NCBI GenBank assembly: GCA_040772085.1
Contig: JAXGYU010000001.1
Location: 2,294,001 to 2,358,000 of the forward strand
Origin: JAXGMV01 sp040772085
GTDB lineage: Bacteria; Chloroflexota; Anaerolineae; Anaerolineales; Anaerolineaceae
Direction: 5' to 3'
DNA: 64,000 nt
Part shown: positions 17,934 through 27,593 of the stretch, piece by piece
How positions within the stretch are numbered: the stretch's first letter is position 1
Layout: each line of letters starts with the position of its first letter
The notes under the pieces: generated by a model
Databases searched by the model: none
Seen by the model: the letters and a program-made list of their open reading frames with translations, nothing else
What the model was told of the DNA's origin: nothing
Translations under genes and position numbers: made by a program

Positions 17934-18695
17934 ATGACGACATCAGAACTGAACCCATCGAGCCCGAGCGCGTCTGGCAACAGCTTGTTGTATGTCAAGG
18001 ACCTGCACGTCAATTACGGCGCCATCAAAGCGCTGAAGGGCATTTCGTTTGAGGTTAATCAAGGCGAGATCGTCACCTTGATCGGCTCGAACGGCGCGGG
18101 AAAGTCGACAACTTTACGGACGATCTCAGGCTTGCTGCGTCCCGTCAGCGGCACAATCACCCTGAACGGCAAAGACCTGACCACAGTTTCGCCGGATAAT
18201 ATTGTCCGGGCCGGCATCGCGCATGTCCCTGAGGGGCGGCGCATTTTCGCCAACATGACCGTGATGGAAAACCTCGAACTGGCAGCCTGGCTGCGCCATG
18301 GGAGTGACAAGGCAGGCGTTGCCCGAGACTATGAGCGTGTTTTCGCCCTCTTCCCCCGACTGGCCGAACGCCGGAAACAAAGCGCCGGCACCATGAGCGG
18401 TGGTGAGCAGCAAATGCTGGCCATCGGCCGCGCGCTGATGACCAACGGCAGCCTGGTGCTGCTGGACGAGCCCTCCATGGGTCTGGCGCCCGTGCTGGTG
18501 CAGGAAATCTTCCGCATCATCCGCGAGATCAACGCGCAGGGTACGACCATTTTGCTGGTCGAACAGAACGCGCGTATGGCGCTCAGGACAGCTAACCGCG
18601 CTTACGTGCTGCAGACCGGTGAGATCATCATGTCCGGCAACGCGGCTGAAATGGTCAACAACGAAGATATTCAGAAAGCCTATCTGGCTGGTTAG
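17934..18695 (+). CDS. livF: branched-chain amino acid ABC transporter ATPase, LivF type
   Basis: A 253-residue ATPase with a short N-terminal extension of about 16 residues relative to E. coli LivF. Walker A is GSNGAGKST, the signature MSGGEQQMLAIGRAL, Walker B VLLDEPSMGLAP and the H-loop LLVEQNARMAL. It is the last gene of the five-gene importer operon, starting 4 bp after livG, and is followed by a bidirectional terminator. Confidence 0.93.
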   Translation: MTTSELNPSSPSASGNSLLYVKDLHVNYGAIKALKGISFEVNQGEIVTLIGSNGAGKSTTLRTISGLLRPVSGTITLNGKDLTTVSPDNIVRAGIAHVPEGRRIFANMTVMENLELAAWLRHGSDKAGVARDYERVFALFPRLAERRKQSAGTMSGGEQQMLAIGRALMTNGSLVLLDEPSMGLAPVLVQEIFRIIREINAQGTTILLVEQNARMALRTANRAYVLQTGEIIMSGNAAEMVNNEDIQKAYLAG

Positions 18696-18716
18696 TCACT
18701 AAAACTGAAGCTATAG

Positions 18717-18741
18717 AAAACCTGCCCGACGGGCAGGTTTT
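18717..18741. terminator. bidirectional terminator between livF and the ABC exporter operon
   Basis: A perfect 11-bp stem (18717-18727 with 18731-18741, GAC loop) has T-runs on both strands. It serves livF (plus) and the ABC exporter pair (minus), whose stop codon directly abuts it. Confidence 0.88.
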
Positions 18742-20562
18742 TTAGTCCATGAATTGCCGCTCGTAAAGTGACTGGTATAAGCCGGGCTGCCGGATGAGCT
18801 GGTCATGCGTGCCGGTCTGGATGATGGCGCCTTTGTCCAGCACCAGAATCTTGTCCGCCTTGCGGACGGTAGAAAGACGATGCGCGATCACCACCGCGGT
18901 GCGGTCAGCCAGGAGGCGTTCGAGTGCCTGCTGGATCAGGAGCTCGGTAAGCGTGTCAATATTCGCTGTCGCTTCATCCAATATCAGGATCTTCGGGTCG
19001 GTCAGGAGCGCGCGGGCGATGCTCAGCAACTGCCGCTGTCCTTGTGAGACGTTTACGCCGCCTTCCTGAATTCTGGTTTCATAGCTGTCAGGCAGGTCGC
19101 GGATGAAGCCGTCAGCATTGGCGTCGCGGGCGGCTTGAATGATGCGCTCAAACGACGCGCCGGGGTCACCATAGGCAATGTTTTCGCGGATGGTGCGCGA
19201 AAAGAGGAAGGGATCCTGCGCGATGGTACGCACCTGACGCCGCAGCGATTGCTGCTTGACGTCACGGATGTCGATGCCGTCGATGCGGATGGTACCTTCC
19301 TGAATTTCGTAATAACGGGCAATAAGGCTGCTGATGGTTGTCTTGCCGGCGCCAGTTGGTCCGACGATGGCAATCGTCTCACCCGGCTGAATGCTGAAGG
19401 AGATGTTCTTCAGTACGTAATCTGTTTCGGGCATATATTTGAAGCTGACATTCTCGAAGGCAATCGCGCCGCGGACATCGGTCAGTTCAATCGCGTTTGG
19501 CGCATCAGCGACCTCGATGGGCGTGTCGAGCATACGGATGACCTGCTCACCGCCTGCCATGGCGGACTGGAAGGTCGTGTACATGCGACTAAGCTCCTGG
19601 ATGGGCTGGAAAAAACGCGTGACGTACGAGAGGAAGGCGACCAGTACGCCCAGAGTGACCTGATCGCTGATGACCATCGATCCACCCGCCCAAAGCACGA
19701 TCAGGGTTGCCAGCATTCCCAGGAATTCCATAGCCGGCAGGAAGATATAGGAGAGCGTCATGGCGGAGATATAGGCATCGCGGTTGGCGCGGTTGGTCTC
19801 CTCGAAGCGCTCAAAGCTTGCTTCTTCACGCGTGAATGCCTGAATGGCGCGGATGCCGTTGATATCCTCAGCCAGGTCACCGACGACGGCAGCAACTTTG
19901 GAGCGTGTTTCGCGGAACGCATCCTTGGCATGCCGTGAGAACAGCCAGGTCGCGCCAATCATCAACGGCAGAACGCTGAAGGTGAAGATGGCTAGCTGCG
20001 GGCTCATCTGCAGCATGATGCCAATGATGCCCAGCAGCAGGATCAGGTCGCCGATCAGCGTGATGACCCCCTGCGAGAGCAGCTCATTGATCTCGGCGAC
20101 ATCATTGATGACGCGCGAGACGGTGACGCCGGTAATGTGCTTGTCGTGATAGCCGAGATGGATGCGCTGCAGATGGTTGAAGAGGTCGCTGCGGAATTGT
20201 GCCAGCGCCTTGAGACCGATCCAGGAGATGAGGTATCGCTGGGCGCTGCTGACGAGGAAGGTGCCGATAAACACGCCAACCAGGATCAGGCTGATGCGTG
20301 CCAGCCCGTCGATATCTTTGGGTAGGATGTATTGGTCGATCGCGACTTTGATCAGGTAAGGTGACATCAGCGTCAGCGCGGATTCGAGCAGGGTCAGGAT
20401 GAGCGCGATGATCATCTTCCCGCGGTACGGCTTGAGGTAGGCTAGCATGCGGTTGACGACCTTTGGGTTGTAAACCTCTCCGCCTTTGCCCTCACTGCCA
20501 AAGTCTTCCAGCGCTGAGCGCGGACCCATACCAACTGAGCTTGAGCCAATGGAGAAGGTCAT
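18742..20562 (-). CDS. ABC exporter half-transporter, subunit with intact Walker B
   Basis: A 606-residue half-transporter: six helices (about residues 45-330) followed by an ATPase domain with Walker A GPTGAGKTT, signature VSQGQRQLLSIARALL, Walker B ILILDEATANID and H-loop VVIAHRLS. Its start overlaps the stop of the 591-residue partner by 4 bp (ATGA). Walker B carries the catalytic Glu, while the signature has Gln in place of the first Gly of SGGQ. The pair resembles heterodimeric multidrug or lipid exporters such as TM287/288 and BmrCD. The substrate is unknown. Confidence 0.9.
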   Translation of the reverse strand: MTFSIGSSSVGMGPRSALEDFGSEGKGGEVYNPKVVNRMLAYLKPYRGKMIIALILTLLESALTLMSPYLIKVAIDQYILPKDIDGLARISLILVGVFIGTFLVSSAQRYLISWIGLKALAQFRSDLFNHLQRIHLGYHDKHITGVTVSRVINDVAEINELLSQGVITLIGDLILLLGIIGIMLQMSPQLAIFTFSVLPLMIGATWLFSRHAKDAFRETRSKVAAVVGDLAEDINGIRAIQAFTREEASFERFEETNRANRDAYISAMTLSYIFLPAMEFLGMLATLIVLWAGGSMVISDQVTLGVLVAFLSYVTRFFQPIQELSRMYTTFQSAMAGGEQVIRMLDTPIEVADAPNAIELTDVRGAIAFENVSFKYMPETDYVLKNISFSIQPGETIAIVGPTGAGKTTISSLIARYYEIQEGTIRIDGIDIRDVKQQSLRRQVRTIAQDPFLFSRTIRENIAYGDPGASFERIIQAARDANADGFIRDLPDSYETRIQEGGVNVSQGQRQLLSIARALLTDPKILILDEATANIDTLTELLIQQALERLLADRTAVVIAHRLSTVRKADKILVLDKGAIIQTGTHDQLIRQPGLYQSLYERQFMD

Positions 20563-22334
20563 AATCCCGGCTCCTGTTTCTTGAGCTGCTGCTCATAAAT
20601 GGCGCGGTAATGGCTGGAGGTTTTGATCAGCTCCTCATGGCGTCCGCTGGCCGCAATCTTCCCTTGGTCCATCACGATGATTTTGTCTGCGCTGCGGACG
20701 GTGCTGAGCCGGTGCGCGATCACGAAGCTGGTACGACCTTTCATCAGCGTGGCAAACGCCTGCTGAATCAAATGCTCGGTCTCCGTGTCAACGGATGAAG
20801 TCGCGTCATCCAGGATCAGGATACGCGGGTTGAGCAGGATTGCCCGGGCGATGGCCAGTCGCTGTTTCTGACCGCCTGAAAGCGTCGCGCCGCGTTCTCC
20901 GACGCGCGTGTCATAACCGTGCGCTGTCTGCAGGATGAATTCATGCGCCTGGGCCGCCTGAGCGGCAGCAATGATGTCTTCGTCTTTCGGATTATCGACG
21001 CCAAAGGCGATGTTCTCGCGAATGGTGTCAGAGAACAGGATGGTTTCCTGCAACACGATGCCGATCTGCTGGCGCAGCGAGTGCAGGGAAATTTTGCGGA
21101 TATCGAGCCCGTCAAGCTTGATGATGCCGGAGGTCGGGTCGTAGAAACGCGGGATCAGGTTGATGAGGGACGACTTGCCGCTGCCGGTCGAACCGAGCAG
21201 CGCGATGGTCTCACCGGGCAGAGCGATCAGGTTAATGTTCTGCAAAATCTTCTTGCGTCCGAAGCTGAAGGAGACGTTCTCGAACTCGATATGTCCAGCC
21301 GTGTCGGTGATCACCCGTGCGTTGGGACTATCTTCGACCTCAGAGATGGTATCGAGGATGTCGAAAATGCGCTCCGCGGAGGATGACGCGATTGAGATGG
21401 CGGGGATGATCATCCCCAGCCGCCGTACCGGGTCGATCAGTTGACCGAGATAAGTGATGAAGGCGATCACCTCACCCATGGTGACCTGGCCTGTGGTCAC
21501 CTGCAGACCGCCGAAATAGATGATCAGGATCGTGCCGACGTTCGCGATCAGGAATAGCAGCGGCTGATTGATTGCCTGCATGCGCGCTGCCGCGATCGAC
21601 ATGTCGAACCAGCGATTATTCTCAACATTGAAGCGCCCGATCTCGGCTTCTTCCTGGGCGAACGCCTTTACGACCCGGGCGCCGCGCAGGTTTTGCTCGA
21701 CTGTCGTGGTCAGGGTTGCGAGCTGTTTCTGCACCTTAAGCGAGAGCGGACGGTAGCGCATGCCATAGCGAATAGCCTGAAACATGAGCAGCGGTATCAG
21801 CACCAGAATCATGCCGGCCAGCCGGAAGTTCATCGTGAACATGATCGCGACGGTGATGGTGAGCATCACCACCGCCTCAGCGATACGCAAAAACGCGCGG
21901 CCGGTCACAAAGCGGATGCGTTCCACATCCTGAATGGCGCGGGAGAGCAGCTCGCCGGTTTCACTTTGGTCATGGAAGGAGAAGGAGAGCTGAGTCAGCT
22001 TGCGCTGGATCTGATTGCGCAGGTCATAGGCGACATTCTGCGAGGCTTGCTCGCTCATGATGCCCTGCCAGTAATTCAGTACACCCTTGAGGATGGTCAG
22101 CACCATCAGCGCGATCGCCGACCACATCAGAATCCGTTTGTCACCCTGGCTGATGCCATTGTCGATGGTCCAGCGGATCAACTGCGGAATGACAGCGTTG
22201 AGGGTAAGCGTGCCTACCAGGGTCGAATAGGCAATCAGGGTCTCGCGTTTATAGGCACGCAAATAGCCCAGCACCCTGAGCAGCAGGCTGAACATGGTCG
22301 ATTTATCTGGGGCAGTTGATTGGGTTCCGTTCAT
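20559..22334 (-). CDS. ABC exporter half-transporter, subunit with degenerate Walker B
   Basis: A 591-residue half-transporter with six N-terminal helices and an ATPase domain: Walker A GSTGSGKSS, intact signature LSGGQKQRLAIARAIL, and Walker B ILILDDATSSVD in which Asp replaces the catalytic Glu. This matches the degenerate subunit of heterodimeric exporters. In the dimer its Asp would face the partner's altered signature (SQGQ), so both deviations fall in one composite nucleotide site, leaving the other canonical. It is the first gene of the pair and lies 18 bp past the DinB-like gene. Confidence 0.9.
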   Translation of the reverse strand: MNGTQSTAPDKSTMFSLLLRVLGYLRAYKRETLIAYSTLVGTLTLNAVIPQLIRWTIDNGISQGDKRILMWSAIALMVLTILKGVLNYWQGIMSEQASQNVAYDLRNQIQRKLTQLSFSFHDQSETGELLSRAIQDVERIRFVTGRAFLRIAEAVVMLTITVAIMFTMNFRLAGMILVLIPLLMFQAIRYGMRYRPLSLKVQKQLATLTTTVEQNLRGARVVKAFAQEEAEIGRFNVENNRWFDMSIAAARMQAINQPLLFLIANVGTILIIYFGGLQVTTGQVTMGEVIAFITYLGQLIDPVRRLGMIIPAISIASSSAERIFDILDTISEVEDSPNARVITDTAGHIEFENVSFSFGRKKILQNINLIALPGETIALLGSTGSGKSSLINLIPRFYDPTSGIIKLDGLDIRKISLHSLRQQIGIVLQETILFSDTIRENIAFGVDNPKDEDIIAAAQAAQAHEFILQTAHGYDTRVGERGATLSGGQKQRLAIARAILLNPRILILDDATSSVDTETEHLIQQAFATLMKGRTSFVIAHRLSTVRSADKIIVMDQGKIAASGRHEELIKTSSHYRAIYEQQLKKQEPGL

Positions 22335-22352
22335 ATTACCGGGGCAGGGAAG

Positions 22353-22814
22353 CTAATATCCTTTCTCCTTGCGCCAGTTTTGGATCATCTCGGTATGCAG
22401 AGGATAATGGCTGCCGGCATCCAGCATCAACCGGCGATAGAAACGCTGCGAGGATTTGAAATACGCGTCAGGGATGTCAGCCAGATAATCCATGAGGGCT
22501 TTATGGGTGACATCCGATTTTTGTTGCGCTTGTGCCAGATTCAGGCTGCTGTGTTCAGCCATTGTTTTCGCGTTGAACGCGTCAATGCCGCCGTACATAT
22601 GCTTGTACCTGGGCAGGGGATCGCCCTGATAGACCACGGGCAGATATTTCAGCGCTTCTTCTTCCCACAGCGCGATATGCACCAGCAGATCCTTGCAGGA
22701 CCAGAGGCCGCATGCCCCATTCTCGAGCATTTGTCCATCACTCAGACCAATCGAGGCGGACCTGAAATCCGCCCAGCGTTGATCAACTTTCTTCAAAACA
22801 TCCATTTTCGTCAT
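22353..22814 (-). CDS. DinB-like four-helix protein
   Basis: A 153-residue protein of the DinB/YfiT superfamily (ClbS/DfsB-like subgroup suspected). Candidate metal-binding His residues occur in WSCKDLLVHIALWEEE and in the C-terminal HYPLHTEMIQNW, as expected for this fold. DinB-like proteins include metal-dependent thiol transferases and hydrolases, and many are uncharacterised. It lies directly upstream of the ABC exporter pair on the same strand and could be cotranscribed, which weakly hints at a detoxification role. An internal Met at codon 4 is an alternative start. Confidence 0.7.
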   Translation of the reverse strand: MTKMDVLKKVDQRWADFRSASIGLSDGQMLENGACGLWSCKDLLVHIALWEEEALKYLPVVYQGDPLPRYKHMYGGIDAFNAKTMAEHSSLNLAQAQQKSDVTHKALMDYLADIPDAYFKSSQRFYRRLMLDAGSHYPLHTEMIQNWRKEKGY

Positions 22815-22958
22815 TGTTCCTCGCTCCCTTCTATTCTATTACAAATCAACCGCCGGCTTAACTGAACGAACATACACGGAAGAGGTGATGAATATCAGGT
22901 GACGAGTAGAACGGCTGACATTAGAATCAAAGGTGCTAATATATATGCAATTTCACTA

Positions 22959-22967
22959 TGTTATAAT
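22959..22967 (+). promoter_or_regulatory. extended -10 promoter element before the PFOR gene
   Basis: TG-T-TATAAT is a perfect extended -10 box (TG at 22959-22960, hexamer 22962-22967). It lies 54 bp before the PFOR start in a very AT-rich stretch, with no good -35. Confidence 0.6.
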
Positions 22968-23021
22968 ATATATCATATATCAGTCCAGTACTTCCACTAC
23001 CTCTAATAAGGAGACAGTTTT

Positions 23022-26000
23022 ATGAAACCAATCATGACGACAGTAGATGCCAATGAGGCAACTGCGGATGTGGCGTTCCGGACCAACGAGGTCATCGCCA
23101 TTTATCCGATCACGCCGTCCTCAGGCATGGGCGAGCTTTCAGATGAGTGGGCAGCTAATGACCGCAAGAACATCTGGAACACGATTCCGCTGGTAGCTGA
23201 AATGCAGGCGGAAGGCGGGGCGGCTGGCGCGGTGCATGGTTCACTGCAAACAGGCGCGTTGACCACCACCTTTACCGCGTCACAGGGTTTGCTGCTGATG
23301 GTCCCGAACATGTACAAGATCGCCGGCGAACTCACTTCCACGGTCTTCCATGTTTCAGCTCGCGCGCTCTCATACCAGGCCATTTCGATCTATGGTGATC
23401 ATTCTGACGTCATGGCGACCCGAGCGACTGGTTTCGCGTTACTCGCCTCCTGCTCGGTTCAGGAAGCGCATGACATGGCAGCTATCGCGCAAGCCGCGAC
23501 CCTGGAAGCGCGCGTTCCTTTCCTGCACTTCTTTGATGGCTTCCGCACCTCGCATGAGGTTAACAACTGCGAGTACCTGACCAATGAACAACTGCATCAA
23601 ATTGTCTCCACCGACCTGGTCCTCAACCACCGCAATCGCGGTCTCAACCCCGAAAAACCATTCATTCGCGGTTCACTGCATAACTGGGATGTCTACTTCC
23701 AGGGTCGCGAGGTCACCAATCCGTTCTACATGGCCTGCCCGGATATCGTCGAAAAAGCCATGCAGAAGTTCGGCGCGCTGACCGGCCGTGACTACAAGCT
23801 CTTTGATTATGACGGCGCTCCCGACGCCGAACGCGTGATCGTCATGATGGGCTCCGGCGCTGAGACTTCCCGCGAGACGGCGAAGTTCCTGGCTGAGAAG
23901 GGCGAGAAAGTCGGCGTCGTCACCGTCCGCCTGTACCGGCCGTTCTCGATGAAGCACCTGATGGCAGCGCTGCCCGCGACCGTGAAATCGATCGCTGTCC
24001 TTGACCGCACCAAAGAGTCCGGGTCACAGGGCGAGCCGCTTTACCTGGATGTTGTCGCCGCGATCAATGAGGCCATGACCGAAGGCGTCGCGCCGTTCAA
24101 GACAGCCCCGCGTGTTATCGGCGGCCGCTATGGTCTGGCATCCAAGGAATATTCTCCTGGCATGACCAAAGCCGTCTTCGACGAGCTGGCAAAGGAAAAA
24201 CCAAAAGCCCACTTCACCGTCGGCATTTATGACGATGTCACCCACCTGAGCCTCGACTTCGATCCCACCTTCTCGATCCTGCCTGAAGGTACGGTTGAAT
24301 GTGTCTTCTTTGGTCTGGGTGCTGATGGTACCGTTGGCGCCAACAAAAATTCCATCAAGATCATCGGTGAGGATACCGACAATTATGCACAGGGTTACTT
24401 CGTCTATGACTCGAAGAAATCTGGCTCGGTCACCATCTCTCACCTGCGCTTCGGCCCGCATCCCATCCACGCGCCGTATCTGATCGGTGATGGTCAGGCA
24501 CGCTTCGTCGCCTGCCACATGTTCTCCTTCACCGAACGCGTTGACATGCTGCGCTTCGCAAAGAAGGGCGGTACCTTCCTGCTGAACAGCCTCTACGGTC
24601 CTGAAGAAGTCATGGCGAATTTGCCGGTGGATGTTCAGAAGGCGATCATTGAGAAAGAATTGAAATTCTACGTCATCGATGCCTACGACGTTGCCAAGCG
24701 CACTGGCATGGGTGGGCGTATCAACACCATCATGCAGACGTGTTTCTTCGCCATCAGCGGTGTTCTCCCGCGCGATGAAGCAATCGAGCAGATCAAGAAA
24801 TCGATTGTCAAAACCTATGGCAAGCGCGGTGAGTCCGTCGTGCAGCAGAACTTTGCTGCTGTCGATGAGACCCTGGCGTACCTGAAACAGGTTGAGGTTC
24901 CAGCAGCGCCGGTTGGCGACATGCAGATGCGCGGCAGCATGCCGGCAGACGCGCCCGAGTATGTCAAGACTGTGGTCGAGAAGATCCTGGTCTTCGACGG
25001 CGACGCACTGCCTGTCAGTGCCATCTCCAAGGACGGCACCTATCCCTCCGGCACAGCCAAGTGGGAGAAGCGCAACATCGCCTTGCAGATCCCCGTTTGG
25101 GAACCCGATGTTTGTATCCAGTGCGGCAAATGCGTCATGGTCTGCCCGCACGCTACCATCCGTATGAAGGTTTACGAACCCAGCTACAAAGATGCCGCGC
25201 CTGCCTCCTTCAAGAGCACCGTCGCGAAATTCCCCGAGTTCAAGGATCAGCTCTACACCATCCAGGTTGCTCCTGAAGACTGCACAGGCTGCGAGCTGTG
25301 TGTCACGACCTGTCCCGCCAAGGACAAGACCCGCCCCGGTATGAAGGCGATCAACATGGCCGAACAGCCTCCACTGCGCGAGCAGGAAGCCGCCAACTGG
25401 GATTACTTCCTCTCCATTCCCGATATGGACCGTGAGAAAGTCAACCTGACCACCGTCAAAACCTCGCAGTTGCTGCAACCGCTGTTTGAGTTCTCGGGCG
25501 CTTGCGCTGGCTGCGGTGAGACTCCTTACATCAAACTTGTTACCCAGCTCTTTGGTGAGCGCGCCCTGGTCGCCAACGCGACAGGCTGCTCCTCCGTGTA
25601 CGGCGGTTCGCTGCCAACCACACCGTGGTCCTTGAACAATGCCGGCCGCGGTCCCGCCTGGGCAAACTCGCTGTTTGAGGACAATGCTGAATTCGGTATG
25701 GGCATGCGCCTGGCGAGCGACAAGAAACATGAGTTCGCGCGCGAGCTGGTGAAGAAATTTGCCGACAAAGTCGGCGAGCAGTTGGTTGATGAACTCCTGA
25801 AGGCAGACCAGTCGAGCGAGAAGGGTGTCAACGAACAGCGCGTACGTGTGAAACTGTTGAAAGAGAAACTGGCTGGTGAGACATCGATCGAAGCCAAGCA
25901 AATGGTCGGCCTGGCTGATGACCTGATCCGCAAATCGGTCTGGATCATTGGTGGTGATGGCTGGGCGTATGACATCGGCTACGGCGGTCTGGATCACGTA

Positions 26001-26612
26001 CTGGCCAGCGGCCGCAATGTCAATGTGCTGGTGCTGGACACCGAGGTTTACTCGAACACCGGCGGTCAGGCATCCAAAGCCACGCCGCGTGCCGCGGTTG
26101 CCAAGTTTGCCGCGAACGGCAAGGGACTGGCGAAGAAGGACCTGGCGCAAATCGCAATGACTTATGGCAACATTTACGTCGCGCGTGTTGCGATGGGATA
26201 CTCCGATAATCAGACCCTGCGTGCCTTCCTAGAGGCTGATGCCTATGATGGCCCATCCCTGATCATCGCCTACAGCCATTGCATCGCGCACGGTATCCCG
26301 ATGGAGAGGGGTCTCGATCAGCAGCGGCTGGCTATCCAGTCTGGCGCGTGGTCGCTGTATCGCTACAACCCCGGTCTGATCGACGAGGGCAAGAACCCGC
26401 TGACGATCGACTCGCGCGAACCCTCCATCCCGGTGTCGGACTACGCCTACAACGAAACCCGCTACCGCATGCTGGTGAACAAGGACGAAGCCCGCGCTCA
26501 GGCGCTGATGGCTGAAGCCAACGATGATGCCAAGCTGCGCTGGGAACGCCTGAACCGTATGGCGAAGCTGGAAGGGGAATTGCACACCAAACCCGAAACT
26601 CCGGCTGAATAA
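23022..26612 (+). CDS. nifJ: pyruvate:ferredoxin (flavodoxin) oxidoreductase
   Basis: A single-chain 1196-residue PFOR that converts pyruvate and CoA to acetyl-CoA, CO2 and reduced ferredoxin. The order of parts is complete: the N-terminal domain with YPITPSSGMGELSDEW; the gamma-type region near residues 425-640; two ferredoxin clusters (CIQCGKCVMVCP near residue 697, CTGCELCVTTCP near residue 752); the third cluster cysteines (ACAGCGETPY and NATGCSSVYGG from about residue 827); and the TPP site GGDGWAYDIGYGG with VYSNTGGQ. It has a clear ribosome site and its own terminator. It indicates anaerobic acetyl-CoA formation and reduced ferredoxin supply. Confidence 0.97.
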   Translation: MKPIMTTVDANEATADVAFRTNEVIAIYPITPSSGMGELSDEWAANDRKNIWNTIPLVAEMQAEGGAAGAVHGSLQTGALTTTFTASQGLLLMVPNMYKIAGELTSTVFHVSARALSYQAISIYGDHSDVMATRATGFALLASCSVQEAHDMAAIAQAATLEARVPFLHFFDGFRTSHEVNNCEYLTNEQLHQIVSTDLVLNHRNRGLNPEKPFIRGSLHNWDVYFQGREVTNPFYMACPDIVEKAMQKFGALTGRDYKLFDYDGAPDAERVIVMMGSGAETSRETAKFLAEKGEKVGVVTVRLYRPFSMKHLMAALPATVKSIAVLDRTKESGSQGEPLYLDVVAAINEAMTEGVAPFKTAPRVIGGRYGLASKEYSPGMTKAVFDELAKEKPKAHFTVGIYDDVTHLSLDFDPTFSILPEGTVECVFFGLGADGTVGANKNSIKIIGEDTDNYAQGYFVYDSKKSGSVTISHLRFGPHPIHAPYLIGDGQARFVACHMFSFTERVDMLRFAKKGGTFLLNSLYGPEEVMANLPVDVQKAIIEKELKFYVIDAYDVAKRTGMGGRINTIMQTCFFAISGVLPRDEAIEQIKKSIVKTYGKRGESVVQQNFAAVDETLAYLKQVEVPAAPVGDMQMRGSMPADAPEYVKTVVEKILVFDGDALPVSAISKDGTYPSGTAKWEKRNIALQIPVWEPDVCIQCGKCVMVCPHATIRMKVYEPSYKDAAPASFKSTVAKFPEFKDQLYTIQVAPEDCTGCELCVTTCPAKDKTRPGMKAINMAEQPPLREQEAANWDYFLSIPDMDREKVNLTTVKTSQLLQPLFEFSGACAGCGETPYIKLVTQLFGERALVANATGCSSVYGGSLPTTPWSLNNAGRGPAWANSLFEDNAEFGMGMRLASDKKHEFARELVKKFADKVGEQLVDELLKADQSSEKGVNEQRVRVKLLKEKLAGETSIEAKQMVGLADDLIRKSVWIIGGDGWAYDIGYGGLDHVLASGRNVNVLVLDTEVYSNTGGQASKATPRAAVAKFAANGKGLAKKDLAQIAMTYGNIYVARVAMGYSDNQTLRAFLEADAYDGPSLIIAYSHCIAHGIPMERGLDQQRLAIQSGAWSLYRYNPGLIDEGKNPLTIDSREPSIPVSDYAYNETRYRMLVNKDEARAQALMAEANDDAKLRWERLNRMAKLEGELHTKPETPAE

Positions 26613-26633
26613 AACGCAAACAAAGGTTTAGTG

Positions 26634-26659
26634 AACAGGCTGCCGAAAGGCAGCCTGTT
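26634..26659 (+). terminator. terminator of the PFOR gene
   Basis: A perfect 11-bp stem (26634-26644 with 26649-26659) has a GAAA tetraloop and is followed by TTGTTG. Confidence 0.8.
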
Positions 26660-26674
26660 TGTTGTCCGGCAAAC

Positions 26675-26698
26675 AAGGAGGGCGTATGTGCCCTCCTT
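26675..26698 (-). terminator. second hairpin, probably terminator of the QueG-like gene
   Basis: A perfect 9-bp stem (26675-26683 with 26690-26698) is followed by TGTTTG on the minus strand, about 50 bp beyond the stop of the Fe-S protein gene. Confidence 0.5.
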
Positions 26699-26750
26699 AC
26701 CCGACGAACCACTTCGAATAGTCAGTGGCAAAAGTTTCGCTGGACGGTGC

Positions 26751-27443
26751 TTAATGCGTTGCTTGTTTCTCGCCAAAACGAAGCGGGCAGCGACTGCGGC
26801 AGAGATGACAGCTATATAAGTCCCAGCCGCGTCCAACTTTGACGAAGGAATGTTCACGGCATAATTTCTGAGCGACACGCATCTCACCAATGGCCTGCTG
26901 CGGACAGCTCTTCTCGCATACATGGCAACCGGGGGGACAGGCGAAATCAGTCACCAGCGGGTCCGGCTCCAGTTCGGCGTCGATCAGGAAGGCACCCAGG
27001 TAGACCATGTTGCCATATTCCCGATTGATTAAGATCGTGCTGCGTCCCATCATTCCCAGACCTGCCTGGACGGCAGCATGCTTCATCGAAAGAATGCCGC
27101 GACCGACTTTGTTCTCGTCATCCCAGTAAAGATAGGGCGTATCGGCCGGGATAACAACGCCGCTGACACCAAACGTCTGACAGTAACGCAACATCTCCAG
27201 CGACAAGCGGTCGAGCTCGTTGTATAAGAGGTAAGCCGCGTGGGTGTAAGGCACCGGGTTCTCAGCCATGATCGCGCCGGCAGGCATCTGCTTGAACAAC
27301 ACGACCGTGCTTTTACAGTTGCTGTAAATATCAGTTGGCTTGAACCCGTCCGGTGCCTGAACAAATCTGTCATTGCTGGCGATCCCACAACCCTGCACGC
27401 CGAGGGTCGCGGCGTGCTGCTTCAAGAGAGATGACGTAAGCAT
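26751..27443 (-). CDS. short QueG-like 4Fe-4S protein
   Basis: A 230-residue protein related to the C-terminal half of epoxyqueuosine reductase. VGRGILSMKHAAVQAGLGMMGRSTILIN and GNMVYLGAFLIDAELEPDP follow the QueG family. Two cluster motifs are visible: CPPGCHVCEKSCPQQAI and, at the C-terminus, CHLCRSRCP. It is much shorter than true QueG (about 350-380 residues) and lacks the C-terminal HEAT-like region, so I call it a QueG-like Fe-S oxidoreductase rather than queG. Such short paralogues are common in anaerobes and of unknown function. Confidence 0.75.
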   Translation of the reverse strand: MLTSSLLKQHAATLGVQGCGIASNDRFVQAPDGFKPTDIYSNCKSTVVLFKQMPAGAIMAENPVPYTHAAYLLYNELDRLSLEMLRYCQTFGVSGVVIPADTPYLYWDDENKVGRGILSMKHAAVQAGLGMMGRSTILINREYGNMVYLGAFLIDAELEPDPLVTDFACPPGCHVCEKSCPQQAIGEMRVAQKLCREHSFVKVGRGWDLYSCHLCRSRCPLRFGEKQATH

Positions 27444-27593
27444 TGTTGAGCCTCACTCGTTATTGCGGATTATAGAAAAGGTCTTGAAGAACAAATCAAG
27501 GTCTGAAAATATTATAGACCTAACCCGAACAAGTGAGAACAGTCGGATAAACCGGATGAGTGAAGACGCCGCCTATGTGAATGCGGTTGTCGT

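Noticed and set aside
24024..26150. 708-residue minus-strand open frame opposite the PFOR gene
   Set aside because: It is antisense to well-conserved PFOR motifs and its translation has no recognisable domain. It is open because of codon bias on the coding strand.
26634..26698. Two adjacent hairpins as a mobile-element end or REP cluster
   Set aside because: The two stems have different sequences and each fits as a terminator for one of the convergent genes. No copies of either were noticed elsewhere in the window.
26751..27443. Assignment as queG (tRNA epoxyqueuosine reductase)
   Set aside because: At 230 residues it is too short and lacks the C-terminal repeats needed for tRNA binding.
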